Shown here: in pieces, positions 43,860-52,249 of the stretch | How the letters are laid out: every line of letters begins with the position of its first letter | Position numbering within the stretch: the first letter of the stretch is position 1 | From: an uncultured Hyphomonadaceae bacterium | Lineage (GTDB): Bacteria; Pseudomonadota; Alphaproteobacteria; Caulobacterales; Hyphomonadaceae | Assembly (NCBI GenBank): GCA_913057945.1 | Contig: CAJXOF010000008.1 | Location: 144,463 to 208,462 of the forward strand | Length of the DNA: 64,000 bases | Reading direction: 5' to 3' | The notes under the pieces: model-generated | Told to the model about the DNA's origin: nothing | What the model saw: the letters and a program-made list of their open reading frames with translations, nothing else | The model's database searches: none | Translations under genes and position numbers: made by a program

Positions 43860-44488
43860 TGCCCCATCGCGAGATCACGCGGCTCACGCTCTATGGCGAC
43901 TCCATTTCCGGCAATTGCATGAAGCCGAAATGGACCGCTGACCTGCTCGGCATTCGCTATGACTGGGTCGAGGTCGACATCCTGCAGGGCGGGACGCAGA
44001 CCGAAGATTTCCTGTCGCTGAACCCGGCGGGCCAGGTGCCGCTGGCACGCTGGCCGGATGGCCGGGCGTTGCCGCAGTCAAACGCCATCATGCTGTACCT
44101 CGCCGAAGAGGCGGGCAGCGACCTTGTGCCGTCGGATACATTCCGCCGGGCCCAGATGATGAGCTGGCTGTTCTGGGAACAATATTCCCACGAGACGGCC
44201 ATCGCTGTGCGGCGCTTCCAGAAGCATTATCTCAATACGCCGAACGACCAGATTGATCCGCAGCTGATGGCCAAGGGCCGCCGCGCGCTGGGCGTGATGG
44301 AGTTGCAGCTGACCTATACGGACTGGATCGTTGGCGACACGATGACGCTCGCCGACATCGCGCTGGTTGCTTACACACGGGTCGCCCATGAGGGCGGCTT
44401 CGACCTGACGGAGTTTCCCTCCGTGGAGAGATGGGTCAGCCGCACCGAAGCGGCCCTCAATATACCGCACGCAAAAGAGGCTGCGTAA
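43859..44488 (+). CDS. Glutathione S-transferase embedded in the cys operon
   Basis: A 209-residue GST. The N-terminal thioredoxin-like domain has LTLYGDSISGNCMKPKWTADLLG, and LNPAGQVPLARWPDGRALPQSNAIM gives the cis-Pro (VP) and the Glu/Ser-binding QS glutathione motif. The C-terminal helical domain ends in YTDWIVGDTMTLADIALVAY, the N-capping box of the GST fold. Start and stop overlap DUF2849 and cysI. This type of GST is not a standard sulfate assimilation gene; the link is only positional. Confidence 0.9.
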   Translation: MPHREITRLTLYGDSISGNCMKPKWTADLLGIRYDWVEVDILQGGTQTEDFLSLNPAGQVPLARWPDGRALPQSNAIMLYLAEEAGSDLVPSDTFRRAQMMSWLFWEQYSHETAIAVRRFQKHYLNTPNDQIDPQLMAKGRRALGVMELQLTYTDWIVGDTMTLADIALVAYTRVAHEGGFDLTEFPSVERWVSRTEAALNIPHAKEAA

Positions 44489-46146
44489 TGTACAGATATG
44501 ATGAGTTTGATGCTCGGATCGTTTCCGAGCGGGTCGCGCAATTCCGCGGACAGGTGGACCGCCGCCTGTCGGGCGAATTGCTGGAAGACGAGTTCAAGCC
44601 GCTCCGCCTGCAGAATGGAGTCTACCTCCAGCTGCATGCCTACATGCTGCGCGTGGCCATTCCCTATGGCCAGTTGAATGGCCGCCAGCTGCGCCAACTG
44701 GCCATCGTCGCGCGCGACTATGACCGGAACTATGGTCACTTCACGACCCGCCAGAACATCCAGTTCAACTGGGTCGCCCTGAAGGATATTCCAGACGTTC
44801 TGGCGAAGCTGGCCGAAGTCGAGATGCACGCCATCCAGACCTCCGGCAATTGTATCCGCAACGTGACGTCCGATCATTATGCTGGTGCGACGAAGGACGA
44901 GTTGATGGACCCGCGCCCCTGGTGCGAGATCATCCGCCAGTGGAGCACGTTCCACCCCGAATTCGCTTTCCTGCCGCGCAAGTTCAAGATCGCCGTCACG
45001 GCGGCCGAGCATGACCGCGCCGCGATCCGCGTGCATGATATCGGCCTGCACATCCGCAAGCGCGGGGATGTGGTCGGGTTTGAAGTCCATGTCGGCGGCG
45101 GGCAGGGGCGCACGCCGCACCTTGCCACGCTGGTCAATGACTTCGTGCCGGAAGCCAAGCTGCTCGATTATCTCGAAGCCATCATGCGCGTCTACAATCG
45201 CTTCGGCCGCCGGGACAACAAGTACAAGGCCCGCATCAAGATCCTCGTCAGCGAACTGGGCGAGGCCGAATTCCGTCGCCTCGTCGACGCCGAATATGCC
45301 GCGCAGCGCGACAATGAGAAGATCGACCTGCCGCAGGCCGAGATCGACCGTATCCATGCCTATTTCGCGCCGCCGGAACTGGCCGCGAAGCCGGACGCGT
45401 CCGAAGCCGTCGAAGCGCTGAAGGCTGAAGACTCCGAGTTCGCGCGTTGGGCCCGCATCAATCTCCACCCGCACAAGCAGCCGGGCTACACATCCGTCAC
45501 GGTCAGCCTGAAGCCGATTGGCGGTCTTGCCGGAGACGCCACGGATGCTCAGATGATGACGGTTGCGCACCTGGCCGAAACCTATGCCTATGACGATATC
45601 CGCGTCAGCCATGCCCAGAACCTTGTCCTGCCGCATGTCGCACTGGATGATCTGCCGGACGTCTATCGTGAACTGAAGGCCGCCGGCCTCCACACGGCCA
45701 ATGAGAGCCTGATCACCGACATGATCGTCTGTCCGGGGCTGGATTACTGCAACCTCGCCAATGCCCGCTCGATCCCGGTCGGGCAGGCGGTGCAACAGGT
45801 CTTCGCCGATCCCGACTATCAGGAAGATATCGGCCGGCTGCACATCAATATTTCCGGCTGCATCAATGCCTGCGGGCACCATCATGTGGGCCATATCGGC
45901 ATCCTCGGCGTCGACAAGAAGGGTGAGGAATTCTATCAGATCACCTTCGGGGGTCGCGCCGATGAGAAGGCTGCGATCGGCGATATTGCCGGTCCCGGCC
46001 TGAAGGCGGATGACGTGCCCGGCGCCCTCAAACGCGTCGTCGACACCTATCGCGAGCTACGCGCCGACAAGACCGAACTGTTCATCGAGACACTGGCCCG
46101 CCTCGGCCACGATCCCTTCAAGGAGGCGCTTTATGCCGCTGGTTAA
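44488..46146 (+). CDS. cysI: Sulfite reductase hemoprotein (CysI-type)
   Basis: Siroheme and [4Fe-4S] enzyme that reduces sulfite to sulfide with six electrons; the absence of a cysJ flavoprotein gene suggests ferredoxin as donor. 552 residues, with TTRQNIQFNW (substrate/siroheme region) and the cluster cysteines in DMIVCPGLDYCNLANA and NISGCINACGHHHVG. Alphaproteobacterial CysI of this kind is annotated nitrite/sulfite reductase; sulfite is the likely substrate given the operon. The start overlaps the GST stop (TAATG). Confidence 0.95.
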   Translation: MYRYDEFDARIVSERVAQFRGQVDRRLSGELLEDEFKPLRLQNGVYLQLHAYMLRVAIPYGQLNGRQLRQLAIVARDYDRNYGHFTTRQNIQFNWVALKDIPDVLAKLAEVEMHAIQTSGNCIRNVTSDHYAGATKDELMDPRPWCEIIRQWSTFHPEFAFLPRKFKIAVTAAEHDRAAIRVHDIGLHIRKRGDVVGFEVHVGGGQGRTPHLATLVNDFVPEAKLLDYLEAIMRVYNRFGRRDNKYKARIKILVSELGEAEFRRLVDAEYAAQRDNEKIDLPQAEIDRIHAYFAPPELAAKPDASEAVEALKAEDSEFARWARINLHPHKQPGYTSVTVSLKPIGGLAGDATDAQMMTVAHLAETYAYDDIRVSHAQNLVLPHVALDDLPDVYRELKAAGLHTANESLITDMIVCPGLDYCNLANARSIPVGQAVQQVFADPDYQEDIGRLHINISGCINACGHHHVGHIGILGVDKKGEEFYQITFGGRADEKAAIGDIAGPGLKADDVPGALKRVVDTYRELRADKTELFIETLARLGHDPFKEALYAAG

Positions 46147-46621
46147 GAACGGCACGGAGATCGACAATATCTGGGCCTTTGTCCCGGATGAAGGCGAGCT
46201 GTCTCCTGGTGGATGTATTACAGTTTCACTGGGGCGCTTCCGCAGCGAGCGGGAGATCCTGCTGGCCCGCAATACCGATATTGGCGTGCGTCTGGAACCG
46301 GGGGACGACCCCCACGAACTGGAGGAATATCTCGACCGGTTGCAACTGATCGAGATCAGTTTCCCTAAATATACCGATGGGCGCGGATACTCCCAGGCCC
46401 AGCTCTTGCGCCGTCGTTTCGGCTATTCCGGCGAACTGCGCGCCGTGGGCCACGTTCTGCGGGATCAGATATTCTATATGAACCGTTCAGGCTTTGACGC
46501 TTACGAGACCGCCCGTGCTGACCTACATGAAGTAGTGAACGCACTGGAAGAATATTCCGATGTCTACCAGCCCGCCGCGGCTGGCCGGGTGCCGGTTTAT
46601 CGCAAGAGACACGAAAGCTGA
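46133..46621 (+). CDS. DUF934 protein, sulfate assimilation accessory
   Basis: A 162-residue protein of the DUF934 family. The diagnostic block FPKYTDGRGYSQAQLLRRRF is present, followed by VGHVLRDQIFYMNRSGFDAY. Genes of this family almost always lie between cysI and cysH in proteobacteria; the biochemical function is not proven. The ATG at 46133 has AGGAGG upstream and lies 14 bases inside the cysI end, so translation is coupled. Confidence 0.92.
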   Translation: MPLVKNGTEIDNIWAFVPDEGELSPGGCITVSLGRFRSEREILLARNTDIGVRLEPGDDPHELEEYLDRLQLIEISFPKYTDGRGYSQAQLLRRRFGYSGELRAVGHVLRDQIFYMNRSGFDAYETARADLHEVVNALEEYSDVYQPAAAGRVPVYRKRHES

Positions 46622-46626
46622 TCCTT

Positions 46627-47370
46627 ATGCCTTATGGCGACAGCCTGGCCCGCAAGACCGAAGCCCCGGACCTCCGTCTGGCCCGCCTGAATGGCGAGCT
46701 GCGCGATGCGTCCGCCCAGACGGTGCTGCGCGTCGCCATGGTCCGCGAATGGGCCAGCAGTCTGACCTATGTGTCCAGCTTCGGTGCGGAAAGCGTCGCC
46801 ATGCTGTCCCTGATCGCGGACGTGAAGCCAGACCTGCCCATCGTCTTCCTCGAAACCGGGATGCACTTCCCGCAGACGCTCGACTACAAGGACGAGCTGA
46901 TCGAGAAGCTCGGCCTGACCGGCGTGCGCGAGATTGCGCCAAGCGAGACCGAGCGCAAGGTGCTCGACCCGAAGAACAATCTCTGGAAGACTGATCCGGA
47001 CGCCTGCTGCGCCCTGCGCAAGGTGCGCCCGCTGGAGCCCGCTCTGGAAGGCTTTGATGCCTGGATCACCGGCCGCAAACGCTTTCATGGCGGCGCCCGG
47101 ATGAGCCTGCCGGTCTTCGAATTCGCCAATGGTCGCTACAAGGTAAACCCGCTGGCCAATTGGACGCCTGACGATGTGGAACTGCTGATCAAGCAGCGTA
47201 ATCTGCCACGCCACCCCCTTGTCGCTCAGGGCTATCCCTCCATCGGCTGCTGGCCATGCACAAAGCCCTCCGACAATCCGGACGATCCGCGCGCGGGTCG
47301 CTGGGCCGGGCAGGCGAAGTCCGAATGCGGTCTCCACGTCGAGAAGACGGAACGCCCGCGGGTTTTCTAG
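46627..47370 (+). CDS. cysH: Phosphoadenylyl/adenylyl-sulfate reductase
   Basis: Reduces activated sulfate (APS or PAPS) to sulfite. 247 residues. The adenylyl-binding start SSFGAESVAMLSLIADVKPD has the PP-loop-like motif, and the cysteines DPDACCALRKV and IGCWPCTKP (CC and CxxC) indicate the [4Fe-4S] APS reductase subclass. The redox-active Cys is in the C-terminal SECGLHVE. It ends the operon and its TAG overlaps the stop of the convergent methyltransferase gene. Whether APS or PAPS is the substrate is inferred from the iron-sulfur cysteines. Confidence 0.93.
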   Translation: MPYGDSLARKTEAPDLRLARLNGELRDASAQTVLRVAMVREWASSLTYVSSFGAESVAMLSLIADVKPDLPIVFLETGMHFPQTLDYKDELIEKLGLTGVREIAPSETERKVLDPKNNLWKTDPDACCALRKVRPLEPALEGFDAWITGRKRFHGGARMSLPVFEFANGRYKVNPLANWTPDDVELLIKQRNLPRHPLVAQGYPSIGCWPCTKPSDNPDDPRAGRWAGQAKSECGLHVEKTERPRVF

Positions 47371-48179
47371 GCTCTTGCCCCATATATATGAGCGAGGGCG
47401 ATCGCGCCTGCGGTCGCCACGTTCACGCTGTCGAAGCCTTCTGACATCGGAATGCGCACGGGCCGGCATGCCGCGATCAGTTCATCAGGCAGGCCCGGCC
47501 CTTCGGCGCCGAGCAGGATGGCGAGCCGTTCCGGCAGGTCCATTTGCATGATCGGCGTTGCCTCGGAGCGCGGCGTCATCGCCCAGACTTCATAGCCCGC
47601 CGCCTTGGCCGCGTTCACCATGTCCAGGCCCGTCCCGCCATGGGCATAGGGCAGCCACAGGCTGCTGCCGGAGGAGACGCGAATGGCCTTGCGATAGAGC
47701 GGGTCGCAACATTGCCCATCCATCAGCACGGCATCTGCGCCAAAGGCGGCGGCGTTGCGAAAACACGCCCCGACATTGTCGTGATTGGACAGGTCCGACA
47801 TCAGGAGCAGGGTGGACGGGCCAGTGCCCTTCGCCGCCAGGAAGGCCTCCGGCGGGGCAATCTCCCCCTTCAGTCCGCAGGCCAGCACGCCGCGATGCAT
47901 CGGGAAGCCAGCGACCGCGTCCATCACACCCTGCGGCGCCACATACACCGGAATCTCGTCCGGCACTTCAGCTAACAGGTCCGACAGAGGCTTCACCCGG
48001 CTTTCGGCAAGGAACACGCTTTCCAGAGCGAACCGCCCGCGCGATAGCGCTGTCTCCAGCGTTACCTTACCCTCGATGATGAAGCGCGCGCCGTGGCCCG
48101 ATGTAAGATCCTTCTCGCGGAGGGAGAAATAGGCCTCCAGCCGCGGATCATCTGAATGGGAAACCGGGATCAGGGGCAT
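47367..48179 (-). CDS. SpoU/TrmH-family RNA methyltransferase
   Basis: A 270-residue SAM-dependent 2'-O-methyltransferase of the SPOUT class. The N-terminal substrate-binding part has DDPRLEAYFSLREKDLT, and the knot motifs are SNHDNVGACFRNAAAFGADA, ILLGAEGPGLPDEL and IPMSEGFDSVNVATAGAIAL. The family methylates ribose of tRNA or 23S rRNA; the target is not readable. The start at 48179 begins the family homology; 32 codons further upstream appear non-homologous. Confidence 0.92.
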   Translation of the reverse strand: MPLIPVSHSDDPRLEAYFSLREKDLTSGHGARFIIEGKVTLETALSRGRFALESVFLAESRVKPLSDLLAEVPDEIPVYVAPQGVMDAVAGFPMHRGVLACGLKGEIAPPEAFLAAKGTGPSTLLLMSDLSNHDNVGACFRNAAAFGADAVLMDGQCCDPLYRKAIRVSSGSSLWLPYAHGGTGLDMVNAAKAAGYEVWAMTPRSEATPIMQMDLPERLAILLGAEGPGLPDELIAACRPVRIPMSEGFDSVNVATAGAIALAHIYGARA

Positions 48180-48432
48180 CGGCTTTGTCTTGTCTTGGCG
48201 TGAGGAGGGAAGAGGGGCTGTAGGCAAGGCGAGCGGACAAGTCAAAGACACTCCGGTCGCGTGGGAACTCATCATGCCTCTTCATCGCATGTCTTCCCGG
48301 ATCGCCTGCTGCGCGTAAATTGCAAACATATTCCCCTAGTGAGAGAAAAATTCAATCTTTTGCTATTGTGAACACTATCATAAATAGATATTGAGGGGGC
48401 GATTCAGTATTTCTTGGCTGGCCGGGGGGCGC

Positions 48433-49023
48433 ATGAGCTTGATAATGAAAACAATGGTCGTGCTGTGGCACCATAGATTGGTGCTCATGCTGATATTGGT
48501 GGCGGCAAGCCTCCTGGCCATTTCCGCGGGACGACAGATGTATCGTCAGGCGGCTCTGGAGCAGGTTTCGGGTTTGCAACTCCAGTTGAATGACGAACTG
48601 ACGGCATACGATGCCGCAGATACAGTGCCTGCTCTGCTGGACGCCCTCTCGTCGGAAGACATGCAGCGTGTTCATGTCCTGATGAATGGGGGAGGGCCCA
48701 CAGGGTTATCCGCTCCGCTTTGCCAGCGGGCTCGGACCCGGTCGGTGGTGGGTCCACAGCCCAAGGCGCTGACCTGCTCTGTTCAGTCCGTGCAGGCCAA
48801 GCGGTCGGATATTGTGTGCGAGTCCATTTTCCGGCCCAGAGGGACATCAGAAAATGGCCGTGACGCTCAAAGCGAGAGGGCTTGCCTCGTCGCAATCTGG
48901 TCATCCAATCACAGGAAATGGAATTTGAAGTCTGCGGGTGTGGGGCACCTGACAGACGACCCATTGTTTCATGAGCCGTCTGATCTGGATGAAGCGGCCT
49001 ATCCGAAATTGTCGGAACGCTGA
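48433..49023 (+). CDS. Hypothetical membrane-anchored protein, 196 aa
   Basis: A 196-residue protein not recognised. It has an N-terminal membrane helix (LVLMLILVAASLLAISAG, about residues 17-34) followed by a mostly polar domain with several cysteines (CQRAR, LTCSVQ, IVCESIFRP and ERACLVAIW), which could be disulfide-bonded in the periplasm. Composition is somewhat lower in GC than the neighbouring genes. It stands alone. The ATG at 48433 follows a G-rich region; ATG 48391 is also in frame. A 253-base spacer before it holds no recognised element. Confidence 0.6.
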   Translation: MSLIMKTMVVLWHHRLVLMLILVAASLLAISAGRQMYRQAALEQVSGLQLQLNDELTAYDAADTVPALLDALSSEDMQRVHVLMNGGGPTGLSAPLCQRARTRSVVGPQPKALTCSVQSVQAKRSDIVCESIFRPRGTSENGRDAQSERACLVAIWSSNHRKWNLKSAGVGHLTDDPLFHEPSDLDEAAYPKLSER

Positions 49024-49047
49024 GGCCTTGCTAGGCTAGGCCAGCCC

Positions 49048-49956
49048 TCAGGCGGCGCTGGCGCCCGTACTTGGCAGGCCTTGATCCTTTGCCATGCGTT
49101 TCATGGCTTTCTGGAGCTTTTCGAACGCCCGCACTTCAATCTGGCGAATCCGTTCACGCGAGACATTGTAGACCTCGGAGAGTTCTTCCAGCGTCTTCGG
49201 TTCTTCTGAAAGGCGCCGTTCCGTCAGGATATGGCGTTCCCGTTCGTTCAGGTCTTCCATGGCGGAGGTCAGCAAGTCCATCCGCGCATTGAATTCCTGC
49301 TTGTCGGCGAACTCCTCGGCCTGGCCCTGGTCGTCATCAGCCAGCCAGTCCTGCCACTCCATGTCGCCATCGGTGCCCATCGGCACGTTCAGCGAGGCGT
49401 CCGAGCCGGACATGCGCCCATTCATGGAATAGACTTCGGCTTCGGTGACGTTGAGCTTTTCAGCGATAAGCTGGGCCTGTTCCGGGCGGAGGTCGCCTTC
49501 GTCCAGCGCTTTCATCTCGCCCTTCAGGCGGCGCAAATTGAAGAACAGCTTCTTCTGCGCGGCCGTGGTGCCCAGTTTGACGAGGCTCCAGCTGCGCAGG
49601 ATGTATTCCTGGATCGCGGCCCGGATCCACCACATGGCGTAGGTGGCAAGGCGGAAGCCCTTGTCCGGGTCGAATTTCTTGACGGCCTGCATCAGGCCGA
49701 CATTGCCTTCGGAGATCACTTCGGCCATGGGCAAGCCATAGCCGCGATATCCCATGGCAATCTTGGCCACGAGTCGCAGGTGGGATGTCACCATCTTCTC
49801 AGCGGCCTGGGTGTCTTCCTGTTCACGCCATTTCCGCGCGAGCATGAACTCTTCGTTCTTCTCGAGCATTGGGAATTTGCGAATTTCGGTGAGGTAGCGG
49901 CTGAGGCCCTGTTCCGGGCTGAGAGCCACGCTCGCACTGGCGGTTTTGTTCGCCAT
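49048..49956 (-). CDS. rpoH: RNA polymerase heat-shock sigma factor sigma-32
   Basis: Directs RNA polymerase to heat-shock promoters. 302 residues: region 1.2/2.1, then QRWREQEDTQAAEKMVTSHL-type, the core-binding VSEGNVGLMQAVKKFDPDKG and region 2.4 GFRLATYAMWWIRAAIQEYI, the RpoH box SWSLVKLGTTAAQKKLFFNL, and region 4 with LSEVYNVSRERIRQIEVRAF. The ATG at 49956 has GGAGG. Upstream the leader carries two similar small hairpins (see that entry). Confidence 0.96.
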   Translation of the reverse strand: MANKTASASVALSPEQGLSRYLTEIRKFPMLEKNEEFMLARKWREQEDTQAAEKMVTSHLRLVAKIAMGYRGYGLPMAEVISEGNVGLMQAVKKFDPDKGFRLATYAMWWIRAAIQEYILRSWSLVKLGTTAAQKKLFFNLRRLKGEMKALDEGDLRPEQAQLIAEKLNVTEAEVYSMNGRMSGSDASLNVPMGTDGDMEWQDWLADDDQGQAEEFADKQEFNARMDLLTSAMEDLNERERHILTERRLSEEPKTLEELSEVYNVSRERIRQIEVRAFEKLQKAMKRMAKDQGLPSTGASAA

Positions 49957-50275
49957 AATCCAATCTCCTCCTTTGCAGACCAACCCCGCTTTGCGGCGAT
50001 CGTTCCGGCAATCAGATGTTCTTCCTGACGTTTAGCCCCGCTATGCGGCGGCGTCGCCCCGTATTATCCGCATGTCTATCATCGCGGATTAACATAAATA
50101 AGCGCGCCACCCCTGCTTTTGAAGGGGTTTTGAACGGCTGAATTCACTTAGCGCAGCCAGCTTGTCCATTACCATCGAAAGGTGCGCACATGCGCCGCAT
50201 TTTCCTGTCAGAAGCTGCGGAACCGGTTTCAATGTTAAGCGGTTGATTGCCCGTATCATAACAGGAAATACTGAA
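49957..50275. other. Divergent intergenic region rpoH / GntA-like operon with twin hairpins
   Basis: A 319-base region. On the rpoH (minus) side it has two copies of a similar small hairpin, CCGCAAAGCGG (plus 49986-49996) and CCGCATAGCGG (50038-50048), 52 bp apart, ahead of the Shine-Dalgarno. On the other side AGGAAA precedes the GntA-like start. No tRNA, SOS box or EcfG-type promoter was recognised. Promoter elements were not assigned. Confidence 0.5.
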
Positions 50276-50950
50276 ATGGGCAGCACTACTCTCAGTCGCA
50301 CGGATGCTTTCAGGCAGTTCGTGCAATCCGACACCTTTCCCTGTATCGGCGCAAAATCCGCAATGGTCCGGGACCAGCTGATGATTGCCGAGTTCGGGGA
50401 TATCGACTCCGCCGCCAGCGACATCAATCTCAGGCGGGCGCTCGAAGAGTTTATCGAACAGCTCGATTTCGACTCGCCGGTCGTCCAGTCCTTCGTGGCG
50501 ATCTTCACGGGGCCGACCCAGATGTCGGAAACCGAATTCGAACGCGCGCTCTGGAACCGGCTCCAATCCCTCCACAATCTCGACGTGGTCGAGGGCAGGG
50601 GATGGGCCGAGAGCGCCGAGCGAGATCCGGACTCCGCGCATTTCTCCATGGGCCTGCTGGGCGAAGCATTCTTCGTCATCGGCTTGCACCCCGACGCGTC
50701 CCGTCCGGCCCGGCGGTTTGAATTCCCCGCGCTCGTGTTCAATTCGCATGAGCAGTTTGAGCGCCTGCGGGAAGATGGTAGGTTCGAGAAGATGAAAAAG
50801 ATCATCCGCGAACGCGACAAGGCCCTGGCTGGATCGGTCAATCCGATGCTGGCCGATTTCGGTCGCGGCTCTGAAGCCGCCCAGTATTCCGGTCGCGAGG
50901 TCGGCCCAGACTGGAAATGTCCGTTCACCCCACAGGAGCCGCTGAAATGA
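50276..50950 (+). CDS. YqcI/YcgG-family protein (GntA-like heme-dependent N-hydroxylase)
   Basis: A 224-residue protein of the YqcI/YcgG family. The family includes GntA, a heme-dependent arginine-derivative N-hydroxylase of guanitoxin synthesis; most members are uncharacterised. FPCIGAKSAM near the start, FVAIFTGPTQMSETEFERALW, HPDASRPARRFEFPALVFN and DWKCPFTPQEP at the end follow the family pattern. The ATG at 50276 was chosen because AGGAAA lies upstream. Its stop overlaps the DUF1989 start (ATGA). No other guanitoxin genes are near, so guanitoxin production is not implied; an N-oxidation of a guanidine- or urea-like compound is a reasonable guess. Confidence 0.82.
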   Translation: MGSTTLSRTDAFRQFVQSDTFPCIGAKSAMVRDQLMIAEFGDIDSAASDINLRRALEEFIEQLDFDSPVVQSFVAIFTGPTQMSETEFERALWNRLQSLHNLDVVEGRGWAESAERDPDSAHFSMGLLGEAFFVIGLHPDASRPARRFEFPALVFNSHEQFERLREDGRFEKMKKIIRERDKALAGSVNPMLADFGRGSEAAQYSGREVGPDWKCPFTPQEPLK

Positions 50951-51540
50951 GCCATCGAATCCCGCCAAAATCCGGCGCCGCCTTTATCCTCCGCAAGGGC
51001 GAGCGCCTGACCGTAACGGATCCCGAGGGCGAACAGGTCAGCGATATGGTCGCGTATAATCTGGACGACCGGAAGGAAGTCATTTCGTCCGGTCGCTCCC
51101 TTGATTATGCGGGCCGCATGTTCCTGACCAAGGGGGACATCCTCTACTCGAACCGCAGCAATGACATGTTGAAGATTGTCGAGGACGAGGTTGGCCGCCA
51201 CGATTTCACCCTGACGCCCTGCTCGAAGGATACATTCCGCAAGCTGTACAATGAGAGCGATCCGAAAGGAGGCTGTCAGGAAAACCTGGAAGCGGCGCTC
51301 GCCGACTATGATATCGGGCCGGATGATATCCCGATCGCGTTCAACATCTTCATGCATGTGGCAACCGATCCGGAGACCGGCGAGATCAAGGTGCTGCCGC
51401 CCTTGAGCAAGGCCGGGCAATCGATCACCTTCGAGGCCTGTATGGATTTGCTGATCGGCATGACCAGCTGCTCGGCCGGAGAGTCGAACAATTTTGCCTA
51501 CAAGCCGATTGACTATGAAATCGCGTCGGGGACGGTCTGA
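50947..51540 (+). CDS. DUF1989 (urea carboxylase-associated) protein
   Basis: A 197-residue protein of the DUF1989 family, which is found in urea carboxylase and guanidine-degradation loci as UAAP1/UAAP2. Conserved elements include PEGEQVSDMVAYNLDD, SSGRSLDYAGRMFLTKGD, and HDFTLTPCSKDTFRK. The family is thought to bind a metal through Cys and His residues, without a proven reaction. It is translationally coupled to the GntA-like gene. No urea carboxylase or allophanate hydrolase genes lie in the window. Confidence 0.88.
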   Translation: MSHRIPPKSGAAFILRKGERLTVTDPEGEQVSDMVAYNLDDRKEVISSGRSLDYAGRMFLTKGDILYSNRSNDMLKIVEDEVGRHDFTLTPCSKDTFRKLYNESDPKGGCQENLEAALADYDIGPDDIPIAFNIFMHVATDPETGEIKVLPPLSKAGQSITFEACMDLLIGMTSCSAGESNNFAYKPIDYEIASGTV

Positions 51541-52082
51541 TGGATATTTCAGCCATCTATTATGACGGGTGGAAAGATCTGGTCCGGATCGCTCTGGCTG
51601 CCCCCGTCATCTATTTCACGATCATCGCGTTCATACGCCTCGCTGGCAAACGGTCGACGTCGCAGATGAACAATTTTGACTGGGTGGTCACGGTGGCGCT
51701 TGGCTCCATCGCCGGGGCAGGGATTACGTCAAACAGTGTCACGGCTTTCGAAGCCCTGTTCGCCATCCTGATCCTGTTGGGCATTCAATGGGCCCTGACC
51801 TTCATCATCGCCCGCATGGGCGGGCTTGAGGGATTGGTCAAATCCAGTCCACGCCTGCTCGTCTATCGGGGAGAATATCTCGATAAGAATATTCGGGACG
51901 AGCGCCTCACCAAATCGGAAGTGCTTGCCGCGCTGCGCGAGAACGGCCTCACGCATGTAGAGGCGGCCGAAGCGGTCGTGCTGGAAACGGATGCGTCCTT
52001 CAGCGTGATTGCGCGCGAAAATGCCAGCATATCGCCTGAGCATCTGGCCCGTTCCGTGCGGGGTGTCCCGGATCAATCCTGA
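51540..52082 (+). CDS. YetF/DUF421-family membrane protein
   Basis: A 180-residue protein with three membrane helices in the N-terminal half (PVIYFTIIAFIRLAGKRS, then VVTVALGSIAGAG and LFAILILLGIQWALTFIIA), the GKRSTSQMNNFDWVVTVALG signature of the DUF421/YetF family, and a C-terminal soluble DUF421 domain with DERLTKSEVLAALRENGL. The family has no proven activity. Its start overlaps the DUF1989 stop, so it is the third gene of the operon. Confidence 0.88.
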   Translation: MDISAIYYDGWKDLVRIALAAPVIYFTIIAFIRLAGKRSTSQMNNFDWVVTVALGSIAGAGITSNSVTAFEALFAILILLGIQWALTFIIARMGGLEGLVKSSPRLLVYRGEYLDKNIRDERLTKSEVLAALRENGLTHVEAAEAVVLETDASFSVIARENASISPEHLARSVRGVPDQS

Positions 52083-52249
52083 TGCTCGACCGGGTCCGAT
52101 TCAGGCGCCCGCACAGCTTCGCGTGTCATAATAAATTCACATAATTCAACGGCTTGTCCGCTGTTGTGGATATTACTGGTTACCAAGTTTTCAGACTGTC
52201 CTGATAGACAGACCCCTGAGTGCCTTTGGGTGGGGCAGATGGGTTTATT

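Noticed and set aside
44371..45894. 507-aa open frame on the minus strand
   Set aside because: Antisense to cysI, which carries the cluster-binding cysteines.
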